Shown here one piece after another: positions 1 to 9,200 of a DNA stretch of 25,647 nt. Under the pieces are notes generated by a model, which saw only the letters and a program-made list of their open reading frames with translations, was not told the origin of the DNA and ran no database searches. Position numbers and translations under genes: made by a program. How positions within the stretch are numbered: the first letter of the stretch is position 1; each line of letters opens with the position of its first letter. Source of the stretch: Bacteroidales bacterium UBA4345 (GTDB lineage: Bacteria; Bacteroidota; Bacteroidia; Bacteroidales; Paludibacteraceae); assembly GCA_002396385.1 (NCBI GenBank), contig DGTD01000061.1:1-25647 (forward strand), given 5' to 3'.

Positions 1-712
1 TCTCATTACAAATGCGTGTGAGTCCACTGCCTCGTTTCTCCATATAGTCAAGCTGAGCCATCACATTCGCAAGGATAGGATTGCGCCTTTCTGAAGATAC
101 GTCTGCGATGTCTAAATCTTGAATCAGCATACCATTGTACATCCCTCCTGGGGATGTTACAGTGAGGCGGTCATCGTAAATGTCAAGATGAACTTCACTA
201 CCCATCACGGTGTAGTCACGATGGATGAAATGGTTTACCATTGCTTCCAGAACTGCACGTTCTGCATACTCAGGTTTGTTCTTTCGTCCATCAGGCAGTT
301 TCTCACGTCCTCTCTTGGTGTTTGACTTCACAAAACTCATGGCTTCACGAAGCAACATAAGGACATTGCCTGTAAACTCTTCATCGTTGATGGCATCGCC
401 CTTTTCCGTTCCATCCCATCGGGTACAATAAAGACGTAATTGCCACATGGGACTGTCATCCGCAAACAACGCTCCTGCATTTGTAAGAAGCCCCGCATTA
501 GAGACAAGGCCAAATGAAAGGAGATACTTTTTGTCCCATTCCTGATTGGTACGTTTTTTGAACGTGTTGGCCAAAATCGTGAAAGAATAGTCTTCGACCT
601 TATAATCCGTATGAAGGGAATCAAAAGTTTTATTGGAACCTTTCAGCACCAAGCGAACCATCTGTTCTGCTGTGGCAGGAAGACTTTCATCACCAACTCG
701 GACATAAGTATA
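1..712 (-). pseudogene. C-terminal part of an AlbA_2/HATPase_c_4 ATP-binding protein, 5' end lost
   Basis: The minus strand reads without stops from about 712 to the left edge. It gives a recognisable AlbA_2-type protein: the end of the AlbA_2 domain (TYVRVGDESLPATAEQ), a linker, then a HATPase_c_4-like region with NHFIHRDYTVMGSEVHL, DDRLTVTSPGGM and EKRGSGLTRICNE. Proteins of this family are predicted regulators or defence-associated ATPases; the exact role here is unknown. The 3' end lies beyond the window. Upstream of about 712 the family resemblance stops abruptly, a stop codon follows in frame at 773-775, and the same bases start to encode a different ATPase on the other strand. The N-terminal half is therefore missing and the gene is probably dead. 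Family assignment is fairly sure; the exact break point is inferred from where the resemblance ends. Confidence 0.72.
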
Positions 713-858
713 CACCACAACGGGCCACTGCTGAGTATATTTGGAATGGTTACGATGTCCATGCCAAAGAGGTTAGAGTAAACACTATATGCGAGAATAC
801 ATTTGATAACATTATCAAGGTAATTGTGAAAGATGATGGCGATGGAATTATCCATGAA
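703..858 (+). pseudogene. Internal slice of a GHKL (histidine-kinase-like) ATPase
   Basis: The plus frame running from before 703 to a stop at 919-921 contains RATAEYIWNGYDVHAKEV followed by FDNIIKVIVKDDGDGI. These correspond to the N box (E..WN..DA.A) and G1 box (DDGDGI) of GHKL ATPases such as Hsp90/MutL-like and anti-phage ATP-binding proteins. Only about 50 residues are recognisable. There is no start codon region and no downstream G2 part, and both sides join unrelated gene fragments. After about 858 the frame continues to a stop but no longer resembles the family. I read it as a remnant left by recombination, not as a gene. Function of the parent gene is unknown. Confidence 0.6.
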
Positions 859-1156
859 CGACGGAAGCCTATTCATGGCGAAGCAAAGACTCAGAGCATC
901 CTGCTCAAATCGTCTTGTTGATAGAACGTGCTGACAAAATGATCAATCTCTGTAAGATAAAGTACAGCGAAACAGAATACAGTCTTTCGCAGGAAGAGTA
1001 TTTGAACATTGGGCGTAGGGTTGAAAGTTTCAGATCTGCCATTCAGACACATTACGGCATCGTCCCGACGCTTATCACCACCTTTGGTCTGTCAAGGGGT
1101 ATGTATGCAGACTACATCCATGCCACGGTGGTTTTGTTGACCTGTTTTCCGAATGA
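858..1156 (+). pseudogene. C-terminal remnant of an AAA ATPase (DUF234/PD-(D/E)XK-like end), frameshifted
   Basis: The plus frame from about 858 reads YSWRSKDSEH, then AQIVLLIERADKMINLCKIK and SFRSAIQTHYGIVPTLITT. This is the C-terminal PD-(D/E)XK-like part typical of Bacteroidetes AAA ATPases, where the usual sequence is GAQIDLLIDRAD..INLCEIK; here the D and E are V and K, so likely metal-binding acids are lost. Near 1135-1139 the frame slips by one base: adding one base restores VVL-VDLFSE followed by TGA at 1154-1156, the usual family ending. Without it translation runs on to 1208. The ATPase domain itself is absent. The remnant converges on the leucine-rich-repeat gene, whose stop is 15 nt away. 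Confidence 0.65.
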
Positions 1157-1171
1157 CACATACGGGAAAAT

Positions 1172-2538
1172 CTATTGCTTGGCAGGCTGTAGTATGTGGA
1201 AATTGTAGTCATCTTCTTCAGGCTCGTCTATCACGATACTGCCTTTATTGGGTTGGTACTTGAAGCTGGCTGCAACTTCTTTTATTTCGCCAACTTGAGA
1301 TTGCAATTCGACCGTCTTGAACAAGCCCTTCCATAAAGTCACTTTCTTGTAGACAAGTGCTAACTCGCAACAGTCGGCACCTATACCCGTTATCTTTAAA
1401 TACTTGCAACCAGGTTCTTTAATCAAATCTTCAAGGAAGGACATTACAGCCAATTTATTCAATTCCTTTACCCGCTCATATTTTACCTCAAACGGACACT
1501 TTCCCGGCTTGAAATTCACAATTGAACCGGGTAGCCGGACATCGTTTAACTTTTCGCATTTAGAGAATGCATAATCACCTATAGATGTGACAGAATCGGG
1601 AATGCGGATACGTTCCAAGTTTTCAACCCTGTAAAAGCTTTCTCGTTAATATAGGTCACCCCTTCTGGTATAATGATTTCGGTTACGCTTTTTTTGTTGC
1701 CCATATAGCCATAGCATTTCTTGCCATGGTCGTACAAATATAGACCTTCTTTAAACTTTAAACCTTTACAACCGTCGAATACCCCCCCACCCAATAACAG
1801 AGACATTTCCCGGTATATTAACCGAGGTCAAAGACTTGTAGCCTGAAAATGCCAAATTTTCTATACACGTGACCGTGTTTGGCAGGGTAATATTTGTTAA
1901 CGATGTACAACCATAGAAAAATGCCGCTTCTAATTTTTTTAGCCCTTTAGGGAGTTTGACTGATGTCAACTTTCTACAATCTAGCAACATAGCCGAACTC
2001 AATTCAGTCATATTGTCAGGGAATTCAATACTTGTTAGTTCCCAACAATCTGCAAAAGCATTCCAACCGATGTGCTTGATGGTTTCAGGAATGTTGATGG
2101 ACTTCAAGGAATGACAATGGAAGTAAACTGCTAAATTAGAGCAGACTACCAATTCTTTTATATTCTCAGCATAATAGAACAACTCAGCATCGACAGAATT
2201 TTCTAATCTTGGTACGGGAAAAACTTGCTATCGTACGCATAAGGATTTTCTTTGGGAGGCCGCTCGGGTTTGGTACTATAAACAAAGACAGTATGGTTTG
2301 ATTTTGCTACCTGGAAGCCGATACTTGAGGCTATAGAACAGGCAATTTCAGCTGCCTCGTCCGCATCCTTCGCCCAAACCTTAAAGCTCATACACGCATT
2401 ACCTTTCGGACAAACATTCGATTCATAATCGTGTAGTTCTCTATCTGCATACCCATCAAGTATTACCACATAATGTTGATAGGGTGTTTTTATTTTGCCG
2501 TATCGTAGTTTTAAATACCAATTCTTAACAGACTCCAT
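1172..2538 (-). pseudogene. BspA-like leucine-rich repeat protein broken by three frameshifts
   Basis: Read from an ATG at 2536-2538, the minus strand encodes an N-terminal domain of about 110 residues (MESVKNWYLKLRYGKIKT, HYVVILDGYADRELHDYES, ending near ENPYAYDSKFFP), then LRR_5 (BspA/TpLRR) repeats such as LTSIEFPDNMTEL, LTSVKLPKGLKKL, LTNITLPNTVTCI and RIRIPDSVTSIGDYAF, then a non-repeat tail ending at 1172. Three one-base slips break it: an A5/T5 tract at about 2219-2223, a C7/G7 tract at about 1781-1787 (six would restore frame), and a lost base at about 1621-1628. The repeat section has no ATG of its own, which supports one original gene, although the N-terminal domain might stop naturally at 2203. 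BspA-like proteins are usually surface adhesins, but no signal peptide is visible here. Confidence 0.7.
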
Positions 2539-2598
2539 TGACAACAACCGTTTAAGATTAAACACTAACAGCAGACAACTATCTGCCAATTGTTATTA

Positions 2599-2606
2599 CA
2601 AATATA
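2599..2606 (-). promoter_or_regulatory. Bacteroidetes -7 box for the leucine-rich-repeat gene
   Basis: TATATTTG on the minus strand matches the TAnnTTTG -7 consensus of Bacteroidetes. It lies 61 nt before the ATG at 2538, giving a leader of about 50 nt, and it supports that ATG over the TTG at 2589. No good TTTG -33 box is seen at the usual distance. Confidence 0.5.
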
Positions 2607-2691
2607 GTAAATAACTTTTTATACCTAAATCTGCTGATAGCGTAAATGTGTTGTACATGAGAATGGACTGACAACCACCTTAAAACATGCC

Positions 2692-2731
2692 TAAAAAAGA
2701 AGAGGGGTATACTTTTCCGGTATACCCCTCT
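2692..2731 (-). terminator. Intrinsic terminator of the giant-protein operon
   Basis: A perfect 12-bp inverted repeat (AGAGGGGTATAC at 2701-2712 and its complement at 2720-2731) has a 7-nt loop and is followed on the minus strand by a T-rich run at 2692-2700. It sits 27 nt after the stop of the small lipoprotein gene and so ends the operon. Confidence 0.9.
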
Positions 2732-2757
2732 GTCTATTTAAAGTACAGACTTGCCGT

Positions 2758-3228
2758 TTATTTCCGCTCCATCTTGAAGACGTAAGGCTCATCGACAGAA
2801 CCATACATCTTGTTTGGAACAAACTGCACCTTCTCGCTTACCTTATAGAGGTACCTCGTTGATGCACACCAGTAATAGATGTCGAGTTCTCCGCTATCGT
2901 CTGGCGTTCCGACAATGTTCAAGAAGAACATGCCATCGCTCGGTTTGACAACCGCACGACATTCGCCTCCCAAGTGGGCCGACATATAGTCATCTTTTGT
3001 AGCGTCCTTCTGCAACGACTCTGGCAACTCACACACCGCCGTCATCGTTACCGAAAAATTTGCCGATTGCTTGGCTGTCCAGTTCGGATAGTCGTAAGTG
3101 GTGCCCTTTTTAGTCGTGTCAGACGAGAATATAGGCACATAGATGACCTCATCCTTGTCGTGCGAGCAACCGCACACGGCGCCAACGCCCATCAACAGCA
3201 GAAGCAACTTTATTATATTCTTTTTCAT
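2758..3228 (-). CDS. Small surface lipoprotein paired with the giant T9SS protein
   Basis: This 156-residue protein starts with a type II signal peptide (MKKNIIKLLLLLMGVGAVCG then C) followed by S-H-D-K-D-E, an acidic stretch after the lipid cysteine as expected for export to the cell surface. The gene begins 9 nt after the stop of the 3,214-residue protein and ends before a strong terminator, so the two are almost certainly cotranscribed. The mature part (TAVCELPESL, DYMSAHLGGECRAVV, MYGSVDEPYVF) lines up by eye with a module found twice in the C-terminal part of the giant protein (NMSVIGKM...LAAFYKGKCVGVA and NMSVVGYV...VYGSIDNPVNIVF). I do not recognise a named family. A structural or anchoring partner of the giant protein is an inference from operon and shared module. 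Confidence 0.85.
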   Translation of the reverse strand: MKKNIIKLLLLLMGVGAVCGCSHDKDEVIYVPIFSSDTTKKGTTYDYPNWTAKQSANFSVTMTAVCELPESLQKDATKDDYMSAHLGGECRAVVKPSDGMFFLNIVGTPDDSGELDIYYWCASTRYLYKVSEKVQFVPNKMYGSVDEPYVFKMERK

Positions 3229-3237
3229 GTTTTCCGC

Positions 3238-6200
3238 TTATTTTTTAACGATTAACTTTTGAGTTTGTGACAGGCTGTCGGCCTCTACCCTAACAACATA
3301 GGCGCCGTCGGTCCACGTAGTTACGTTGAGGGTTACAACCACCTCGCCGCCAACTGCATCCGCTGTAGTTGAGTACACTACGTTGCCCTCTACGTCGAAC
3401 ACGGTTACCTTCGCTGACTTGCTATCACCCACCTGGGCACTTACATGTGCCTCTGTCTGGGCAGGGACAGGATTGATTGTAACTGCAATGGCAGGTTCCT
3501 CAACTCCACTGAACACGATGTTCACCGGATTGTCGATTGAGCCATACACCGCATCGGACGCATACGACAGACGGGTTGATGAAAGCAACGACACTCCATC
3601 TCTTTCCAATACGAACGAGATGCTAGTAGTATCATCTTCGCCCTCAATTGAGATGAACTGCAATGGTTGTTCCTCATCCAAATCGATGCTGAGCGCTTCG
3701 CCTACAACCACACCGTTGGCAACTGCATAGAGTTTGTCGCCCTCCTGCAAGTCTTCTACGTAGCCAACCACGCTCATATTCTTAGAATGGTTGGCCGCTT
3801 TTGATGAGTGCACGGCAGCAGACTTCAACGTACTTGCCGATGAAGGATAGGTCAGCTTCTTGTCTTTAGTCGACTTGTTAAGGAGCATATAGCCCTTACC
3901 AGGTTCCATGTAAGTAAGCGAACCTACCCAACTGTTGTTGTGGTACATCGCAAACTCTTTAACAGACTTAATTACATCGCCCTCTTGTGCCTCGTAACTT
4001 GCCAATGCATTCTTGATTGGCATGTTGACGGTTGGCAGATAGCTGATGTAGTTCCACTTGCTCTTCGCAATAGTCAACGGAGTTGAAGCGACGTCGATTG
4101 GCGTACCGGAAATAGTCAGCGTCTGCGCCTTTTCTGAGTACACCATAAACATAGAGGTGTTGTCGAGTTTAAGTTTCGAATCCGATACCCAACCCTTCTG
4201 CTTGCTAGAGTAAGAAGCAAAACCCTTCATATTCTTAATCACGTCTTTTTTGCCCCAATTAGCAGAACCAATATAGGCGTTAATATCAGAAATATCGGAG
4301 TTCTTGAGGTTGAACGAAATCCAGTTCCAACCAGCTCTAAGATCGATGTTGTGGTAAGTCACCTTCTTGCTGTTGAATACAACAGGAGCCGTTGTGGTAC
4401 CTACAACACTGTTGTTCTTAAACTCGATAGCCTTAGAAGGAGTGGCATCGTAAACGATACCCGTGCTTGCATCGTACATACGGAAAGTGATATCCTTCGA
4501 CGATATCTGGTCGCAATAGATGGTCAGCATAGCATACCACATATCGTTTTCGGCATTATACGTGCTATGGGCCACACCCACACACTTGCCTTTGTAGAAG
4601 GCCGCAAGAATGTCGTTCTCGTCGTTTGAGAAGACGTTGTTGAAACTCATCTTACCGATGACCGACATGTTGTATTCATACATCACATCATCGACTGTCC
4701 AGTTAGGCACCTGACCTTTTACAACCACCTTAATGTCGAGCGGTTCGCTGACATTATTGTCGTTGGTGAGGTAGGCTACCTCGTCGTAAGTGCCCACGTT
4801 GAGCGACTTGTCGACTGTAAACTTCACCTTGACCGTCTGCAAAGGATTGATTGTACCCTCGGCAGGAGTTGCGGTGAGCCATGATGGCAGATTGTCGATT
4901 GTATAGTTCTGAACTGCACCACCCTTGTTCACGATAGGCATTTCGAACTGGTATTCTTCATCCAACTCGCGGCTGATTTCAACCGAGTTGTCCTGCCACT
5001 TCAGCTGGTTGCGACTGATGTAGGCGCTCCAAGTGATAGGCGAGAGGGTTGAGTTTCCGTTCACGTCGCGGATGTCGTCAGCCGTGAAGGTGACAATCGT
5101 ATTCTCGATACGGTAATCCTCTTCCTTCAGGTTGATGATGATAGCGTCGTTGTTAACCACATAGTCGAACAACAGCGACGATACAGGCGCTTTGGTCTTC
5201 ACCGCAGGAATGTCGTCAGAGAATGCGGCGCTACCATTCAATTTAGCCTTTGCAGAAGAGTTGGCTTTATCTACCAGACTGGTCTGCAACTCAGGAGTAC
5301 CCTGCCAGATCTTGTAAGTTTCGAACGGATAGTAGAGGCGCAAGCCCTTCTCGGTTCCGTCGAGCTTCTCGTTGTAGAACTTCTCTAACTGGTTCTGCTG
5401 GCGGTAGAGGTTCCAAAGGCGGACCTCGTCAATAGCGCCGGTGAACTGGTTATCGAAAGCATCTTTCTTCTGGTTGTTGTAAACACGCGCACCTGCAATG
5501 ATGCGTGAAGCCGCGATGCTTCCAATCTTTTCAGCCGAGAAGTAAGTATTCAACGCACCATCCATATAGATGCGGGCGATACCCGACGAGCGGTTGACTG
5601 CCAGCGCAAAGCTGTGCCAGCTACCATCGGCATACGAACCGCTAACCTTATTAGTGGTGTTGTTGTGCACAAAGCAGAGTTTACCGTTTTCGTCAAACGA
5701 TACACTGAACACTTTCGAGCAATCTTCGTACTTGTCTTTCGTACCCTTACCCGAGCTCAACAGGGTCTGGTTCTTGGCACCCTTCTCGGCCTTGAACCAG
5801 AACTCGATGGTGAAGTCCATATCGTCGGTAATAACAGCAGAAGCTGAGTTGAGTTTTACGTAGCCGTCGCCAGTAAAGCTTACACTCTTGCCAGCAGGTA
5901 GCGACCACTGCGCACCGCTCTTCATTACCAGGTTGGCGCCACGCGCCTTGTCTTCGGTAACTGAGCCCTTGGCCTCTTCCATATCGTAATATGAAATCAG
6001 ACCAATTTCGTTACCCGACAACTGCTTGTTGCTATTCGCCTGAATGGTGGTGACAGAACGTACATCGTTCCAGATGCGGAACTGGTCAACCTTACCCTTG
6101 AAATAATTACTATAGGTGCTGATGCTGCGACCGATGTTGACAGTACCGTTTCCGGTGTACAAAGGAACTTCCTGCGAAGTTATCATCTCGGTATAGTTCA

Positions 6201-9200
6201 CAAACGCAGAAACCGATTTCGTTTCTGGCTCATAGGCGAATGCCACATGGTTCCACGAGTCATATTCCCATGCAGGGACCTCTTTCGAAACCATTGACTT
6301 AGCACCCACCTTCAAGGTCAGTTTGCCGTCGGCATCCATACCAAGCTCGATGCTCTCGCCACTGTTACCGTGGCTGAAGAAAGTAGCCTTATGAGGCTCG
6401 GTGAAGTTCACCCAGCACTCCATTGTCAGATTCTTCGATGAAAGGTCGCGGGCCGCCTCGGTTGCGAGGTAGCCGTTCTTACCGTCTAACGCAATGGCTA
6501 CGTCGTGCGAGGTCTCTACCCCGTTGCGCATGCCGGTAACCGAGAAGTTGTTCTTCGAGAGCATGCCCTCGGCTATGGTCTCGTTGAAGTTGATGCGAAC
6601 ATCATCGGAAATAGTCAGGACGCCGTTTGCCGGACTTGGCGTACCGAAGAGGCGTGGGTTGTACATATCCTTGATTCCGCTTATAACCTGCGACTCGTTC
6701 TGGAACAGTTCGTTGTTGATGTTACAGTACGATACGGCGCGCAAGTCGTACTTCTGGTCAGGGAGTGCGTCCATAAAGAACTTGTAGCTGATGACGCCAC
6801 CATCGCCAGGTTTGATAGTCTGGGCGTTCAAGCCGTTCTTGACAGCCTGCTGGGTCAGCGAGTCTTTCGCATAGTAGTACATAAGGGTTACCCACTCCTT
6901 GTCAGAAGCAGCAGCCGACTTGTATTGCAACTCGATGTGCTCGAAGTCGGTGTAGTTCACGTCGAAACCAGAAATTTCGATCGGCATATAGTGCTTTACA
7001 ACGCCGTCTACCTTCTGCGTGTCGCACTTGGTGTTGTAGGTCCAGTTGTCGCTTGGTTTCACAATCTCCACATCGCTGCACGAAGGAATGAAGTGAACCG
7101 AGAACGATACCGTGTCGGCAATAATGTCGAGGAACGAGGTTGGGTCGGCCTGGCACTTAGAGGCCAACACCAACTGCAGGTTGTCGTAGTTGAGGGCACG
7201 GCCCTTGGTTACAGCAATGGTCTTTACCAAAGTCTCTCCGGCTGGAACCAGGTAATCGAGCGCGAAACCCGACATCGAGTTACCGTCGATGGAGACAATG
7301 GCACCGTCAGGGTTAGAGGCGTCAACCAGACGCAGGTCGAACCACTGGTCTTCGCTGGTTTCCGAGTTGTTGCGCATATAGAGGGTCAGATATGCGTCTT
7401 CACCTGAAGGAACGTTCTCCACAAAGTCGTTCTCAACGGCAACGCTTGGCACCTCGAGTTGCAAAGTAGCCGCACCGATAGTGGTTTTAGGCTTGTAGTA
7501 CTTGGTTACCAAACCCTTCTCGTAAGGACAAGAGGTAGCACCACCGCGGGTGATGAAGATGAATGAAGAATATTCGTCCTTATCGGCAATATTAGTTGTG
7601 TCGACCATACCACCACTTACAGGATTGTCGTACTCTTCACTGCTTGATTTCCAACCTTTTTCATGGAAGACGTCAACCGAGATGTAGTCGTCGTCGCCTT
7701 CTTCTTTCAAGACAAAGCCTTTCGAATGGCTGCGCTCTACCTCACTCTCGAACGTACCGCCTTGGGTGGTGGTCACAGTTTCTTCAAACGTTAATGTTGT
7801 AGCAGTGTATGCGAAGTTTTCAGTTTCCACGTCTGTCTCTTCTGAAGTTGAGAGACCGACAGTTACATGGAACGAACTGCTGTGCGACCGGCCTGTGCTG
7901 TACTCTTCTGAATACTCTACTGGAGATCCTGCATGGAACGAGTAGTTGCCTACCTTTTCATCGGCAGATACCTTGTCGGAGAAATAAGCCTTAGCCTCTT
8001 CGTTCGCCTTCAGTTTGTCGACCCATCCGTCAATCCACTGGTTAAGGATGCTGATGGTGTCGGACATAGATACTATATACGGATCCTTTTCAGCCGAATC
8101 CTTCTTCAACGCACTCGATTTCTTAATGACTCTGTAACTTGGGCCGTTAAGAATATCCTTAGGATCACCAAACGACTTGTTGGCAATGGTAGTGTCGGAA
8201 TTACTCTTACCAAAGTCAGGATCATCTTCCGAAAGATATGAGATATAGTAAGTCTCACCAGTCTCTTCCGCTTGCTTCTTTATCTTCTCAACATCAGTGC
8301 CCTTAGGCAACAAAAGCGAGTTTCGCAAACCTTCCATATTAGGAAGCAGAGTCTGCTCGATGTAGACTTGCGGATAAGCGAACAATGTACCGAAACTCTG
8401 GCCCATATTTACAGAGACAGACTTGGCCAACATATAATCGTTGTTGGTCGTGTCGGTGTAAATTACGTCGAACTGTTTTGGATTCTTGTGGTACTGTTCC
8501 TTCGAGACAAGGGCAACCAAATCGCTCTCGCCAAAGAACAGGTTGGTCGAGTAACCGATATACACGTCACCGTCGGCACCCACATACAGCGGATCGTCGC
8601 TGGTTTCGTAACGGGTTGTCAGCGTTGTGGTGTTGGTCTTCGTGTTAGAGCCCTCGTAAGCTGCATCGTGTGCACACGTTACCTTGTTAGTCTGTGTGAA
8701 GATTTGTGCAGTTGAAGTCAAAGTTGCAGTACCTGGAGCCACTGCACCAGTCATAAGTCTTACAATAGCACCTGTAGCTATGTTGGCACCTACCTCACCC
8801 TCTTCTTGGACAGAACCGGTGTAGGTTGACGTTTCTGTAAACGAAACACCCTTCTCTAAGAACGAGTAGGAGTTACTGCCCGGTGGGTCGCGCAGAACGG
8901 TCAGCAAACGGTCAGGACCAGCAGTCACAAAGTTAGTACCACGGATGTGACCACCGGTTACATAAACAGTGTTGGTAAACGGACTCTTCCACGTAATGGT
9001 GGTAGGTTTCTCGCTGTCGCCACACTTCACCTTTGCGGAAAGCGTAGAAGTTGCGGTGGTCAGTTCAGGCTCACCAGCCTGGAAGCCCATAAAGGCATAA
9101 CCGTTGGTGTCGGCCTCAACCACATAGCTCTTCTCGCCCTCGGCGAACTTGACTGTAAACTCTACTTCGGCATCGCGCACAGGCACAACATCCTTTACTC

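Noticed and set aside
1172..2538. Sequencing error as sole cause of the frameshifts
   Set aside because: It cannot be excluded, but the 9.6-kb gene and six other long genes are frame-perfect, while the slips cluster in a region that also holds truncated genes.
6505..7407. A 300-codon plus-strand frame inside the giant gene
   Set aside because: It is antisense to an intact 3,214-codon gene with clear domains, has no recognisable protein and follows from the GC-rich codon pattern of the real strand. The same holds for the 273-codon frame at 9664-10485.
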